64,000 nt of DNA, from NCBI RefSeq assembly GCF_027857615.1, contig NZ_JAQIFT010000014.1, forward strand, positions 1 through 64,000. Reading direction: 5' to 3'. This DNA is from Holtiella tumoricola. GTDB taxonomy: Bacteria; Bacillota; Clostridia; Lachnospirales; Cellulosilyticaceae. The notes beneath the pieces were generated by a model. It did not search any database. It was not told the origin of the DNA and saw nothing but the letters and a program-made list of their open reading frames with translations. The position numbers and the translations under genes were made by a program. How positions within the stretch are numbered: position 1 is the first letter of the stretch; each line of letters opens with the position of its first letter. This document shows positions 26,552 through 36,256 of this stretch, one piece after another.

Positions 26552-28108
26552 ATGAGCGTTTTAACCGTAAAAAATGTAACCCATGGTTTTGGTTCTCGTA
26601 GTATCTTAGAAAATGTATCTTTTAGACTTTTAAAAGGTGAACACGTTGCTCTTGTAGGAGCTAACGGTGAAGGTAAATCTACTTTCTTAAATATTATTAC
26701 GAGTAAACTTATGCCTGATGAAGGAACAGTAGAATGGTCTAACCGTGTAACAGTTGGTTACTTAGATCAACATTCTGCCTTAACTCCAGGTACAACCATT
26801 CGCGATAACTTACGATTAGCTTTCGACAATTTATTTGCACTTGAACAAGAGATGCTTGGACATTATGAAAAAATGGGCGATTGCTCAGATGAAGAAATGA
26901 CCAAGTTAATGGAAGATGCAGCTGAAATCCAAAACATCTTAGATACAAGTGGTTTCTATATTATTGATTCAAAAATAGAAGAAGTTGCATCAGGACTTGG
27001 ACTTGGCGATATTGGATTAGACAAAAAAGTAGATGAATTAAGTGGTGGGCAACGTACAAAGGTTCTTCTTACTAAACTTCTTCTTCAAAATCCAACTATC
27101 CTTATCCTAGATGAGCCTACTAACTACTTAGATGTTAATCATATTGAATGGCTTAAACGTTACTTACAAAATTATGAGAATGCATTTATCCTTGTATCTC
27201 ATGATATTCCTTTCCTTAATGATGTATGTAATCTTATCTATCATGTAGAGGACTGTGAATTAACACGCTATGTTGGTAACTATGATGAATTCCTTCGTCT
27301 TTATGAACTCAAAAAACGTCAGCAAGAAAAGGCTTATGAACGTCAACAAAAAGAAATTGATAAACTTGAAGACTTTATTGCTCGTAATAAAGCACGTGTT
27401 GCAACAACTGGTATGGCAAAAAGCCGTATGAAACAGCTTGATAAAATGGAAATGATTGAAAAACCAAAAGAAAAAATCAAGCCTACTTTTAACTTTAAAT
27501 TTTCTAAGGCACCAAGCCGTTTCTTAATTGAAGCACGTGACTTAGTTATTGGTTATGATGAGCCACTAACTCGTCCACTTAATTTTAACATCGAACGTGG
27601 TAAGAAAATCGCTATCTGTGGTGTTAATGGTCTTGGTAAATCAACTCTTCTTAAGACCCTTTTAGGTATCTTAAAACCTATTAGCGGTGAAATCGAATTT
27701 GGTGAAAATGTAGATATCGGATATTTTGCTCAAGAGGATTCACGTGATAATAATAATACTGCTCTTGATGAGCTTTGGAATGAATACCCTTCACTTACAA
27801 ATCATGAAGCTCGTTCTGAACTAGCTAAATGTGGTCTTACAACTGATCATATTACTAGTCCTATGAAAGTATTATCTGGTGGAGAGAATGCCAAAGTTCG
27901 TTTATGTAAAATCTTATTACAAGATTTAAATCTACTCGTTCTAGATGAGCCTACCAACCATTTAGATGTAGATGCTAAAGATGAATTAGAACGTGCCCTT
28001 AAAGATTTTAAAGGTACTGTAATTCTTGTATGCCATGAGCCATACTTCTATGAAAGCTTTATCACTGATGTATGGAATGTAGAAGACTGGACAACAAAAA
28101 TCATCTAA
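26552..28108 (+). CDS. ABC-F family ATPase
   Basis: Soluble protein of 518 residues with two ATP-binding cassettes and no membrane part. The first has Walker A GANGEGKST near 37-45, signature LSGGQRTKV near 163 and Walker B ILILDEPTN near 182. The linker is charged, about 240-330. The second has GVNGLGKST near 355, LSGGENAKV near 438 and LLVLDEPTNHLD near 457. ABC-F proteins act on the ribosome in translation or antibiotic resistance; which of these applies is not clear. ATG at 26552 has AAAGGAGA upstream. The open frame from 26498 is too long by 18 codons. Confidence 0.92.
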   Translation: MSVLTVKNVTHGFGSRSILENVSFRLLKGEHVALVGANGEGKSTFLNIITSKLMPDEGTVEWSNRVTVGYLDQHSALTPGTTIRDNLRLAFDNLFALEQEMLGHYEKMGDCSDEEMTKLMEDAAEIQNILDTSGFYIIDSKIEEVASGLGLGDIGLDKKVDELSGGQRTKVLLTKLLLQNPTILILDEPTNYLDVNHIEWLKRYLQNYENAFILVSHDIPFLNDVCNLIYHVEDCELTRYVGNYDEFLRLYELKKRQQEKAYERQQKEIDKLEDFIARNKARVATTGMAKSRMKQLDKMEMIEKPKEKIKPTFNFKFSKAPSRFLIEARDLVIGYDEPLTRPLNFNIERGKKIAICGVNGLGKSTLLKTLLGILKPISGEIEFGENVDIGYFAQEDSRDNNNTALDELWNEYPSLTNHEARSELAKCGLTTDHITSPMKVLSGGENAKVRLCKILLQDLNLLVLDEPTNHLDVDAKDELERALKDFKGTVILVCHEPYFYESFITDVWNVEDWTTKII

Positions 28109-28110
28109 TA

Positions 28111-28151
28111 AAAAGTCCTTAGAAGAATGTCTATCTCTTCTAAGGACTTTT
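28111..28151. terminator. bidirectional terminator
   Basis: The 16-base arms 28111-28126 and 28136-28151 pair perfectly, with A4 and T4 ends. It separates the convergent ABC-F and GGDEF-EAL genes. Confidence 0.92.
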
Positions 28152-28157
28152 GCTATC

Positions 28158-30863
28158 TTATATAATATTTTCTATCGTTTTATTTAAATTATAATGTTCT
28201 ATACATTTATCAAAGAGTTTTTCTTTTAATGGTTGGCTTATGTAGTATCCTTGTATCAAGTCACACGCTATACCTCTTAGAATTTCTACTTGAGGCTTTT
28301 CCTCTATACCTTCACATACTACTTCTAAATTTAAAGTATGTGCTAGATTAATTAATGTCTCTACGATAGCTAAAGATTTATTATCATCTTCTATCTTAAC
28401 TAACAAAGATCTATCTATTTTTAAAGTATCAATAGGTAGCATCTTGATATGATTAAATGAAGAGTAGCCTACCCCAAAGTCATCTAATGCAATTTTCACA
28501 CCTAATAATTTGAGTGCATTTAAGATTTTAGCGATATATTGCGGATAATCTAAAACCTCATCCTCTGTAATTTCTATTTTTAAAGCACTTGGATTCAAAT
28601 TATATTTAAGTAAAGTACTTCTGATGATTTCAACACAATTAGGGTGTTTTAGTGAACGATATGACATATTGACTGATATAGTAAATTCTTCTATTCCTCT
28701 TAAACGCCACTGCTTACAAAACTCACATGCTTTATCTAAAATTTTATAATCAATTGCTATAATATCACCTGTTTTTTTAGCAATTGGAATGAATCGATCT
28801 GGTACAATAACTTCTCCACCCTTTTCCCATCTTACTAGAGCTTCTGCCCCAATAATTTTATCATTTCTAATATCATAAATAGGTTGATAATATGGTATAA
28901 ATTCTTCATTTTTAACTGCATCTTTTAATGAAGCTTCAACTTCTAACTCTTCCATCATAGTATCTGTAAAAATATGGACGCTATTTCCACCACTATGCTT
29001 ACTTTTGTACATAGCAATATCTCCATATTTAAGTAAAGTATTAACATCTAGTGCTTGTTGTGGATATATACTTACTCCAATACTTACTTTAATATCAAAA
29101 TTATAAAGTGCATATTCAAAACGTTTATTAACTAATTGAATAATATCTTCTCCATATTTCATAGTATCAGTAGGGTCATATACCCCCTCTCTAACAACTA
29201 TAAATTCATCTCCACCTAACCTCCCAATACACACATTACTACTTGCTAATTTCATTAATTCATTTGCTACATGATGTAATACCTTATCTCCTTCTCTATG
29301 ACCTACTGTGTCATTTAAAGTTTTAAAATTATCTAAATCCATAAAATAAATAACAAATGGTTTATTAATACGTTTTAAAGAATGTAAATATTGATATAGA
29401 CTAAACCTATTTTTCAACTGTGTAAGCGAATCATATTCTGCTAAATACTTCATTTCTTCTGAAAAACGTTTGAGTTCAGAAACATCATTTACAAGGATTG
29501 TAAAATAACCTTTTTCTATAATATTAAGTGTTAAGTCTACCCATTTATCCTCTCTTAATTTTATTTGATTAAAAACTATAGGTTTATGTGTATCATTAAT
29601 TTGGCATAATACATCACTTAAATTAATCTCACCTATATATGTATTATTAATAAATTCACTAAACTTCTTACCTAACATTTCAGCTCGGTCTACATTCATT
29701 AATTGACTAAGAGCATCATTAAACTCTTCACATATGGCATCTAGAATACGTCCTTGTTCATCTCTCTCAATTCTATAATATGCAAACCCATTAGTCATAG
29801 TTGTTAATACACCACTATACTTTGCTTCTTTAGATCTAATATAATCATTTGCCATCTCAAGTGAATCAAACATTTCATTAATATCTTTTTCCAATGTACC
29901 AATCTCATCATCTATTTGATCAATTATAATTCTCTCTGAAAAATTTTTAGAAGTCTTAATGCTATTAATCCCTCTATTAATATTAACAATACGCCTTACA
30001 ACAAACCTCTCAATAATCATTGCTAAAATAAAATTAATCACTATACATAATGCAATAAGAATAGTTGTAAACATATCTATATTTCTCTTGGTCTCTTGTT
30101 TCACTACAAGTGGCTCTGTAACTCGTATATAAAATTCTTCTTCTATATGGCTACCTAATAGTTGATAATAGGATGCTATATTATCATCATTGTAGATTAG
30201 CATGAGTTCTTGGTCACCCATCGGTTGTATTTTAGATATTCTATTTCTATCTAGTTCTTCAACAAGTTTAATATTTTTACCCATAGATTCTTCAATACTC
30301 GTTAATAATTGTTGATCTATTGCTTTTACACCTACAAAATAGCCTATTATTTCATTATTAACGTTATTTTTAAGCGTACTAATCCCTATCCAATAAACAT
30401 GTTTTTCGGTACTTAAAATATCTTGTATAAAAGTTTTGTCATCATCTATTAAATCTAATACTAATTCTTGAATATATACTTTTTCTACTTCTGAAATTGC
30501 ATGTTTATGTTCAAGTTCATATGTCTGCTTAATCTTTAAATTGGGTTCTATTAATATCTTATATTCTATGCCATCTGAAGCAAATTTTTTATAAAGCCCT
30601 AACTCTTCCATAAAATTTACATCATTTTTATCATCTAACTTTTCTATCATCTCAAGTATTGATGCATATTCTTTAACTTTTCCAACAAACTTTCCTTTTT
30701 CCCCTTCAATCCTGTTTATTACCCCACTACTGATACCTGTAATACGTGTTAACTCACCCTGATAAAGATAATCCACCATAATATTGGAGGATACTAGGTA
30801 CAGAATAATTGTTAATACTGTCATTACCGTAAATATGGCTGCAATCTTCAAAGACAGTTTCAT
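28158..30863 (-). CDS. membrane sensor with HAMP, PAS, GGDEF and EAL domains
   Basis: Cyclic-di-GMP turnover protein of 901 residues. Two membrane helices (about 8-28 and 263-288) flank a CACHE-like outer sensor. A HAMP segment follows (about 290-345), then PAS (about 350-460), GGDEF (about 470-630, intact RLGGDEFIV) and EAL (about 640-885, with EALVRW and ALDDFGVGYSS). Both catalytic motifs are intact, so it could make or break c-di-GMP; the sign is not predictable. There is no RxxD inhibitory site just before GGDEF. The gene starts directly behind the pyrG terminator. Confidence 0.93.
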   Translation of the reverse strand: MKLSLKIAAIFTVMTVLTIILYLVSSNIMVDYLYQGELTRITGISSGVINRIEGEKGKFVGKVKEYASILEMIEKLDDKNDVNFMEELGLYKKFASDGIEYKILIEPNLKIKQTYELEHKHAISEVEKVYIQELVLDLIDDDKTFIQDILSTEKHVYWIGISTLKNNVNNEIIGYFVGVKAIDQQLLTSIEESMGKNIKLVEELDRNRISKIQPMGDQELMLIYNDDNIASYYQLLGSHIEEEFYIRVTEPLVVKQETKRNIDMFTTILIALCIVINFILAMIIERFVVRRIVNINRGINSIKTSKNFSERIIIDQIDDEIGTLEKDINEMFDSLEMANDYIRSKEAKYSGVLTTMTNGFAYYRIERDEQGRILDAICEEFNDALSQLMNVDRAEMLGKKFSEFINNTYIGEINLSDVLCQINDTHKPIVFNQIKLREDKWVDLTLNIIEKGYFTILVNDVSELKRFSEEMKYLAEYDSLTQLKNRFSLYQYLHSLKRINKPFVIYFMDLDNFKTLNDTVGHREGDKVLHHVANELMKLASSNVCIGRLGGDEFIVVREGVYDPTDTMKYGEDIIQLVNKRFEYALYNFDIKVSIGVSIYPQQALDVNTLLKYGDIAMYKSKHSGGNSVHIFTDTMMEELEVEASLKDAVKNEEFIPYYQPIYDIRNDKIIGAEALVRWEKGGEVIVPDRFIPIAKKTGDIIAIDYKILDKACEFCKQWRLRGIEEFTISVNMSYRSLKHPNCVEIIRSTLLKYNLNPSALKIEITEDEVLDYPQYIAKILNALKLLGVKIALDDFGVGYSSFNHIKMLPIDTLKIDRSLLVKIEDDNKSLAIVETLINLAHTLNLEVVCEGIEEKPQVEILRGIACDLIQGYYISQPLKEKLFDKCIEHYNLNKTIENII

Positions 30864-30880
30864 ACCCTTTGCCCCTCCTA

Positions 30881-30927
30881 AAAAAACTCTAGTATAAATT
30901 AATATATTAATTATACTAGAGTTTTTT
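30881..30927 (-). terminator. terminator of pyrG, abutting the next gene's ribosome site
   Basis: The 17-base arms 30881-30897 and 30911-30927 pair, ending in T7 on the minus strand. AGGAGGGG of the GGDEF-EAL gene follows directly after the T run. Confidence 0.85.
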
Positions 30928-30937
30928 TGTTTACAAA
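30910..30937 (-). promoter_or_regulatory. candidate promoter inside the pyrG terminator
   Basis: TTTGTA (30932-30937), 16 bases, TATAAT (30910-30915) on the minus strand. The -10 box is in the first arm of the hairpin, so a transcript starting here would carry only the second arm. Confidence 0.4.
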
Positions 30938-30959
30938 ATATTTTATTTAAAGATAATGT

Positions 30960-32567
30960 TTAAAAATCTGTTTTTTTAGTAGATGCTTCGACAAAATTCA
31001 AGAACAATGGATGTGGTCTATTAGGTCGAGATAAAAACTCTGGATGGAATTGACTTGCCACAAACCATGGATGATCCCTTAATTCTATAATTTCTACTAA
31101 TTTATCATCCTGAGATGTCCCAGCAATAACTAGACCTTTACTCTCTAATAGTTCACGGTACTTATTATTAAACTCATAACGATGTCTATGTCTTTCTTCT
31201 ACATTTTTTTGTTTATATGCATTATAAGCTAATGTTCCTTTTTTAAGTTTGCAAGGATACACCCCTAACCTCATCGTTCCACCTAAATCTTCAATTCCCT
31301 TTTGATCTAGCATTAAATCTATAACAGGATATGGAGTTTGTGGCATAATTTCTGAACTATGTGCATTTTCTAATCCTGCTACATGTCTAGCAAATTCAAT
31401 AACTGCACATTGCATTCCAAGACATATACCTAAGAATGGCACCTTATGTGTCCTTGCATATTGAATAGCTATAATCTTTCCTTCTATTCCTCTATCACCA
31501 AAACCACCAGGTACTAATATACCATTGCTATCTTTAAGAAGATCTTGTGCAGTCTGTTCATTAACCTCTTCAGCATTTATCCATAATATATCTATATCTA
31601 CACCGATTGCTATACCTGCATGTTTTAAAGATTCTACTACTGAAATATAAGCATCATGTAATTCTACATACTTCCCTACTAATGCTATTTTTACCTTTTT
31701 ATCTATACCTGCTTCTTTATCAATAATTTCTTGCCACTCTACCAAGTTAGGCTTTTTATCTGTAAGACCTAATTTTTTGCATACAATTTTAGCTAAACCT
31801 TCTTCTTCTAACATAATAGGTATTTCGTACAATGTTTTAGCATCTAAATTTTGAATAACGCAGTCATAATCAATATTACAGAAAAGTGCAATCTTCTTCT
31901 TCATATCTTCTGGTATTTCATGTTGAGTACGGCACACCACAAGGTCCGGTTGAATCCCTATTGAAAGTAGCTCTTTAACAGAATGTTGAGTAGGTTTACT
32001 CTTCATTTCACCTGATTTTTCTAAGTAAGGAATAAGGGTAACATGAATATAAAGTACATTTTCATGACCAACCTCTGAAGCTACCTGTCTAATAGCTTCT
32101 AAAAAAGGTAAGCTCTCTATATCTCCAACGGTCCCCCCTATCTCTGTAATAACAACATCCCTCTCAGCTCCTATTTTACCCACTCTATAAACACATTCCT
32201 TAATCATATTGGTAATGTGAGGAATTACTTGTACTGTTGCTCCTAAGTAATCTCCTTTTCGTTCTTTATTCAATACTGACCAATAGATTTTACCTGTTGT
32301 TACATTACTATACTTATTTAAATTCTCATCTATAAACCTCTCATAATGCCCCAGGTCTAAATCTGTCTCCGCTCCATCTTCTGTAACAAAAACTTCCCCA
32401 TGTTGATATGGACTAATTGTTCCTGGATCAATATTAATATAAGGGTCAAATTTCTGTATAGTTACTTTTAACCCTCTTGCCTTCAGTAACCTTCCTAAGC
32501 TCGCAGCTGTTATTCCCTTTCCTAAACCAGAAACAACACCACCTGTCACAAATATATATTTTGTCAT
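30960..32567 (-). CDS. pyrG: CTP synthase
   Basis: Aminates UTP to CTP using glutamine. Protein of 535 residues. The N-terminal synthetase opens TKYIFVTGGVVSGLGKGITAA, with a P-loop. The C-terminal glutamine amidotransferase has the nucleophile Cys in FLGICLGMQ near 380 and the His-Glu pair in SQFHPEF near 510. ATG at 32567 is chosen, with GAGGTTGTGAG upstream; the frame to 32663 includes the upstream terminator region. I saw no GGGC-type start sequence for the Bacillus-style reiterative control. Confidence 0.97.
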   Translation of the reverse strand: MTKYIFVTGGVVSGLGKGITAASLGRLLKARGLKVTIQKFDPYINIDPGTISPYQHGEVFVTEDGAETDLDLGHYERFIDENLNKYSNVTTGKIYWSVLNKERKGDYLGATVQVIPHITNMIKECVYRVGKIGAERDVVITEIGGTVGDIESLPFLEAIRQVASEVGHENVLYIHVTLIPYLEKSGEMKSKPTQHSVKELLSIGIQPDLVVCRTQHEIPEDMKKKIALFCNIDYDCVIQNLDAKTLYEIPIMLEEEGLAKIVCKKLGLTDKKPNLVEWQEIIDKEAGIDKKVKIALVGKYVELHDAYISVVESLKHAGIAIGVDIDILWINAEEVNEQTAQDLLKDSNGILVPGGFGDRGIEGKIIAIQYARTHKVPFLGICLGMQCAVIEFARHVAGLENAHSSEIMPQTPYPVIDLMLDQKGIEDLGGTMRLGVYPCKLKKGTLAYNAYKQKNVEERHRHRYEFNNKYRELLESKGLVIAGTSQDDKLVEIIELRDHPWFVASQFHPEFLSRPNRPHPLFLNFVEASTKKTDF

Positions 32568-32651
32568 ACTCACAACCTCACTTACATATATTTTCCTCTT
32601 ATTATGAGTAATTGACATTTTATTCATACCTCTTAAATACCATTTAATAAT

Positions 32652-32687
32652 AAAAGAGGGCATTACACTTGTGTAATGTCCTCTTTT
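32652..32687 (-). terminator. terminator of the malic enzyme-murG-MCP unit
   Basis: The 17-base arms 32652-32668 and 32671-32687 pair with one mismatch, and A and T runs flank the stem. Confidence 0.85.
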
Positions 32688-32689
32688 AC

Positions 32690-33754
32690 CTATGCATTCA
32701 TTATTTTTAATTGCTTTAATTGTTGGATCATAGCTTCTGTTTGATTCATTGTCTCATTAATGTGTCTGAAAGACTGTTGAATATCACTTCCACCTTCTAT
32801 TAAATGCTTTACTTGATTAATCAATTGTGATACTACCTCTCCACTTTTCGAAATACTTACAACTTGGTATTCACAACCCTCAATGTATTTATCTAAATCA
32901 TGTACTAAACCATTAACATTTTTCATTTGTTGCTGTACATCTAATATGGTATCTTTATCTTCTTTTATGTTATCTACCATTTCATTTAATTTTGATTCTA
33001 CATTAGCAATACCATTTGTTGTTACTACTACTTCTTCGCTTGTTTTAATAGATGCTTCTTCAAATGAACGTAAAAATCTATTCATATCATCTAATAATTC
33101 TTTAGTTCCATCTGATAACTTTCTAATTTCTTCTGCTACAACAGCAAACCCACGTCCTGCTTCCCCGGCACGTGCTGCCTCAATTGAAGCATTAAGAGCT
33201 AGTAAATTAGTTTGTTCTGCAATTCCTGCTATGCCTGCCATATTAGTTGATACATTTTTTACTGTTTCAATAAAAGTATCCACTTGTTGTTTCATAAAGG
33301 AGGAGTTCTCTCTAATTGCTTGAATATCTGTAAGAATAGTATTAATGAGCTCTTCATTATGAACTGTTTTTTCTACAGATGTATTGATTTTTGAACTTGC
33401 ACTTTCTAGTACTTCTTTGATATCTTTGTCATTTTCTTTAAAGGCTTCATAACCATCTTTAAATGTTCTAATTTCTTTTATTGTAGAGCCATTCTTTTGC
33501 TCTAAATCTATCATACATGAATTAATTTCTGTTAAATCACTTCCGATTTTTTGCTCTAATGCCTCTAATTCTAATTTTACTGATACTCTATTATCTACCG
33601 CTTCGTAGACAGCTTTTTTAAGGCTTAGTATCTCTTCTACCGTCTCACTTTTTAAAAGCATGCTCTTTTTTTCTTGAAGTTCTTGAATCAACTCTTCTAA
33701 TTGACCTTCTGCAAGTTTTTTCATCATTTCAACATCTGTTTTTTTTCTAAACAT
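32690..33754 (-). CDS. soluble methyl-accepting chemotaxis-type signalling protein
   Basis: Protein of 354 residues with no membrane helix. Residues about 1-110 are coiled coil with no recognised sensor. The MCP signalling domain spans about 120-350, with the tip motif GIAEQTNLLALNASIEAARAGE near 178-200, typical for CheA/CheW contact. It is a cytoplasmic receptor with unknown input. It lies 33 bases after murG and may share its transcript; a terminator follows. Confidence 0.9.
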   Translation of the reverse strand: MFRKKTDVEMMKKLAEGQLEELIQELQEKKSMLLKSETVEEILSLKKAVYEAVDNRVSVKLELEALEQKIGSDLTEINSCMIDLEQKNGSTIKEIRTFKDGYEAFKENDKDIKEVLESASSKINTSVEKTVHNEELINTILTDIQAIRENSSFMKQQVDTFIETVKNVSTNMAGIAGIAEQTNLLALNASIEAARAGEAGRGFAVVAEEIRKLSDGTKELLDDMNRFLRSFEEASIKTSEEVVVTTNGIANVESKLNEMVDNIKEDKDTILDVQQQMKNVNGLVHDLDKYIEGCEYQVVSISKSGEVVSQLINQVKHLIEGGSDIQQSFRHINETMNQTEAMIQQLKQLKIMNA

Positions 33755-33787
33755 ATTTATCCCCCTGATTGTCTAATATTTAAATAG

Positions 33788-34846
33788 TTATTTGTACTTT
33801 CTAATTTCTGTCATTACTTTTTCAGTACCACTAATATTCATCGCTTTTTTCATAGCATCTTTATAAGTATTAATATTTTTATATAACTCTTGGATATTAT
33901 TAATTAAGGAATCCTTAGTAAGTGCTTCTTCTTCTAGCACAAGAGAATAACCTTGTTTTTTCATAGAATCTGCATTTAAAATTTGATCGCCCCTACTTGC
34001 ATTTTGTGAAAGTGGAACAAGTAAATTGGGAATCTTAAGCGCTACTATTTCTGCTAAAGCATTGGCTCCAGCTCTTGAAAGCATCATATCTGCCATAGCA
34101 AATAGATGTGGTAGTTCATCACTTACATATTCAAATTGATAATAGCCCTTTGTATCCTTTAAATCTTCATCTACATTATTTTTCCCACATATATGAACTA
34201 CATTAAAATTGTTTGTAAGTTCACTTAAAGCTTCTCTTAAACATTGGTTAATTTTAACTGATCCTAAACTTCCACCCATCATAAGTAATACAGGTTTATG
34301 ATCTGTAAAGCCACATAATTTTCTACCTTGCTCTGCACTACCTTTAAAAAGTTCTTCCCTAATTGGTGTTCCTGTCATGACACCTTTATCACCAACATAT
34401 TTAAGTGTCTCTGGGAAGTTTACACAAATCACTTTAGCACCTTTTGATGCTATTTTATTTGCTAATCCTGGCGTAATATCCGATTCATGAATAATAACAG
34501 GTATGCCTAATAACTTAGCTGCTAATACTACTGGAACTGTAACAAATCCACCCTTTGAAAAAACTACGTTAGGTTTTATTTTTTTAAGTAAGCTATATGC
34601 ATCAAATAACCCTTTAACTACTTTAAAAGGATCTTTTAAATTTTCAAGTGAAGCATATCTTCTTAACTTACCTGAAGAAATACCATAGTAAGGAATATTT
34701 TCTTTTTCTATAAGTTCTTTCTCTATTCCATTCTTACTTCCTATATATTGAATATTCCATCCTTCTTTTTGTAAGATTGGAATAAGTGCAATATTAGGTG
34801 TTACATGTCCTGCTGTTCCGCCACCAGTTAAAACTATCGTCTTCAA
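33788..34846 (-). CDS. murG: UDP-GlcNAc:undecaprenyl-PP-MurNAc-pentapeptide transferase
   Basis: Makes lipid II from lipid I at the inner membrane face. Protein of 352 residues. The N-terminal GGTAGHVTPNIAL (8-20) is the G-loop. MGGSLGSVKIN near 188-198 and SRAGANALAEIVAL near 255-268 form the UDP-GlcNAc site. It starts at TTG, with GGAGG (inside the end of the malic enzyme gene) nine bases before. In most bacteria murG sits in the dcw cluster; here it is between malic enzyme and a chemotaxis gene. Confidence 0.95.
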   Translation of the reverse strand: MKTIVLTGGGTAGHVTPNIALIPILQKEGWNIQYIGSKNGIEKELIEKENIPYYGISSGKLRRYASLENLKDPFKVVKGLFDAYSLLKKIKPNVVFSKGGFVTVPVVLAAKLLGIPVIIHESDITPGLANKIASKGAKVICVNFPETLKYVGDKGVMTGTPIREELFKGSAEQGRKLCGFTDHKPVLLMMGGSLGSVKINQCLREALSELTNNFNVVHICGKNNVDEDLKDTKGYYQFEYVSDELPHLFAMADMMLSRAGANALAEIVALKIPNLLVPLSQNASRGDQILNADSMKKQGYSLVLEEEALTKDSLINNIQELYKNINTYKDAMKKAMNISGTEKVMTEIRKYK

Positions 34847-34850
34847 TCTA

Positions 34851-36014
34851 TTATGCCTCCTTATTTGCTACACACTTCACAGCTTCTGCTACGCAATCAG
34901 CTACACCTTCCGCAAAGGCCTGAGGTAAGATGCACTCTGGACCAAGTTCGTCTTCTCCTACCATACTAGCAATAGCATAAGCCGCTGCTAATTTCATATC
35001 TTCTGTAATTTGACTTACTTTTGCTAAAAGTGCTCCTTTAAATATACCAGGGAATACAAGTACATTATTCACCTGATTTGGAAAATCTGATCTACCCGTT
35101 CCTACAACTAGTGCACCTGCTGCTTTTGCTTCATCTGGCATAATCTCTGGAGTTGGGTTTGCCATTGCAAAAATAATAGCATCCTTATTCATTGATTTTA
35201 CCATATCTCCAGATACAATATTTGGGGCAGACACGCCAATAAATACATCTGCACCTACTAATGCATCTTTTAAACTACCTTTAAGTCTCTCTGCATTTGT
35301 TTCTGCTGCTAACTCTTGTTGAGCCCAGTTCATCCATTCCTCGCCTTCACACAATACACCTAGTTTATCAACTACTATTATATTAGTAAAACCTGCTTTT
35401 AATAACAGTTTTGTAATAGCAATACCTGCTGAGCCTGCCCCATTAACAATTACTTTAACAGTTTCCTTTTGCTTATTCGCTACTTTAAGTGCATTAAGTA
35501 CACCTGCTAAAACTACAATGGCAGTGCCATGTTGGTCATCATGGAAAACTGGAATGTTTAACTCTTCTTTAAGTCTTGCTTCAATTTCAAAGCAACGAGG
35601 TGCTGCAATATCTTCTAAATTAATACCACCAAAAGTTGGTGCGATCTGTTTAACAAACTTAATAATTTCTTCTGTATCTTTTGTATCAATACAGATTGGT
35701 ACAGCATTAATACCTGCAAATTCTTTGAATAGAACTGCTTTTCCTTCCATAACTGGCATAGCAGCTTCTGGCCCTATATCACCTAATCCAAGTACAGCTG
35801 TTCCATCAGAAATTACTGCTACAGTATTGCCTTTCATTGTGTACTTATAAACATCTTCTTTGTTTTCTTTAATCTTTCTACAAGGTTCCGCTACTCCTGG
35901 TGTATACGCTACAGCTAAGTCTTCCTTACTATTTACTTTAGCTTTTGATACAATTTCTAATTTCCCTTGCCACATTTCATGCATTTGTAATGCTTTCTTA
36001 TTAATATCTGTCAT
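34851..36014 (-). CDS. NAD(P)-dependent malic enzyme
   Basis: Oxidative decarboxylation of malate to pyruvate. Protein of 387 residues, the short bacterial form. The N-terminal catalytic part has LAVAYTPGVAEPC near 34-46, DDQHGTAIVVLAG near 162-174, and the Rossmann motif NGAGSAGIAITKLL near 193-206. ATG at 36014 has GAAGGAG upstream; the frame to 36101 is too long. It is the first gene before murG, with four bases between them. Confidence 0.93.
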   Translation of the reverse strand: MTDINKKALQMHEMWQGKLEIVSKAKVNSKEDLAVAYTPGVAEPCRKIKENKEDVYKYTMKGNTVAVISDGTAVLGLGDIGPEAAMPVMEGKAVLFKEFAGINAVPICIDTKDTEEIIKFVKQIAPTFGGINLEDIAAPRCFEIEARLKEELNIPVFHDDQHGTAIVVLAGVLNALKVANKQKETVKVIVNGAGSAGIAITKLLLKAGFTNIIVVDKLGVLCEGEEWMNWAQQELAAETNAERLKGSLKDALVGADVFIGVSAPNIVSGDMVKSMNKDAIIFAMANPTPEIMPDEAKAAGALVVGTGRSDFPNQVNNVLVFPGIFKGALLAKVSQITEDMKLAAAYAIASMVGEDELGPECILPQAFAEGVADCVAEAVKCVANKEA

Positions 36015-36192
36015 ATGCTCTCCTTCGTATAATTCCCTAATACCTGATATTTTTAGCCATAATAATACTTTTATAATACTCTTTTTTTTTCTAATTCGCA
36101 ACTTAACACTTTTTTCTTTTTTATACTTAATTTCTTTTTATAAAAACCTGGTTTATTATGCGAGATTACGGCAATACTTTACTCAGAGTTCA

Positions 36193-36221
36193 TTGCTTTT
36201 ACACGTAATGTATGGTAAAGT
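36193..36221 (+). promoter_or_regulatory. candidate promoter of asnB
   Basis: TTGCTT (36193-36198), 17 bases, TAAAGT (36216-36221). It gives a leader of about 30 bases. No T-box element is visible. Confidence 0.45.
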
Positions 36222-36256
36222 TTTTATGTATTATTTTAAGAAAGGAGCCCTTACAT

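Noticed and set aside
36102..36256. T-box leader before asnB
   Set aside because: The gap is only about 150 bases and lacks the specifier-loop and T-box sequences.
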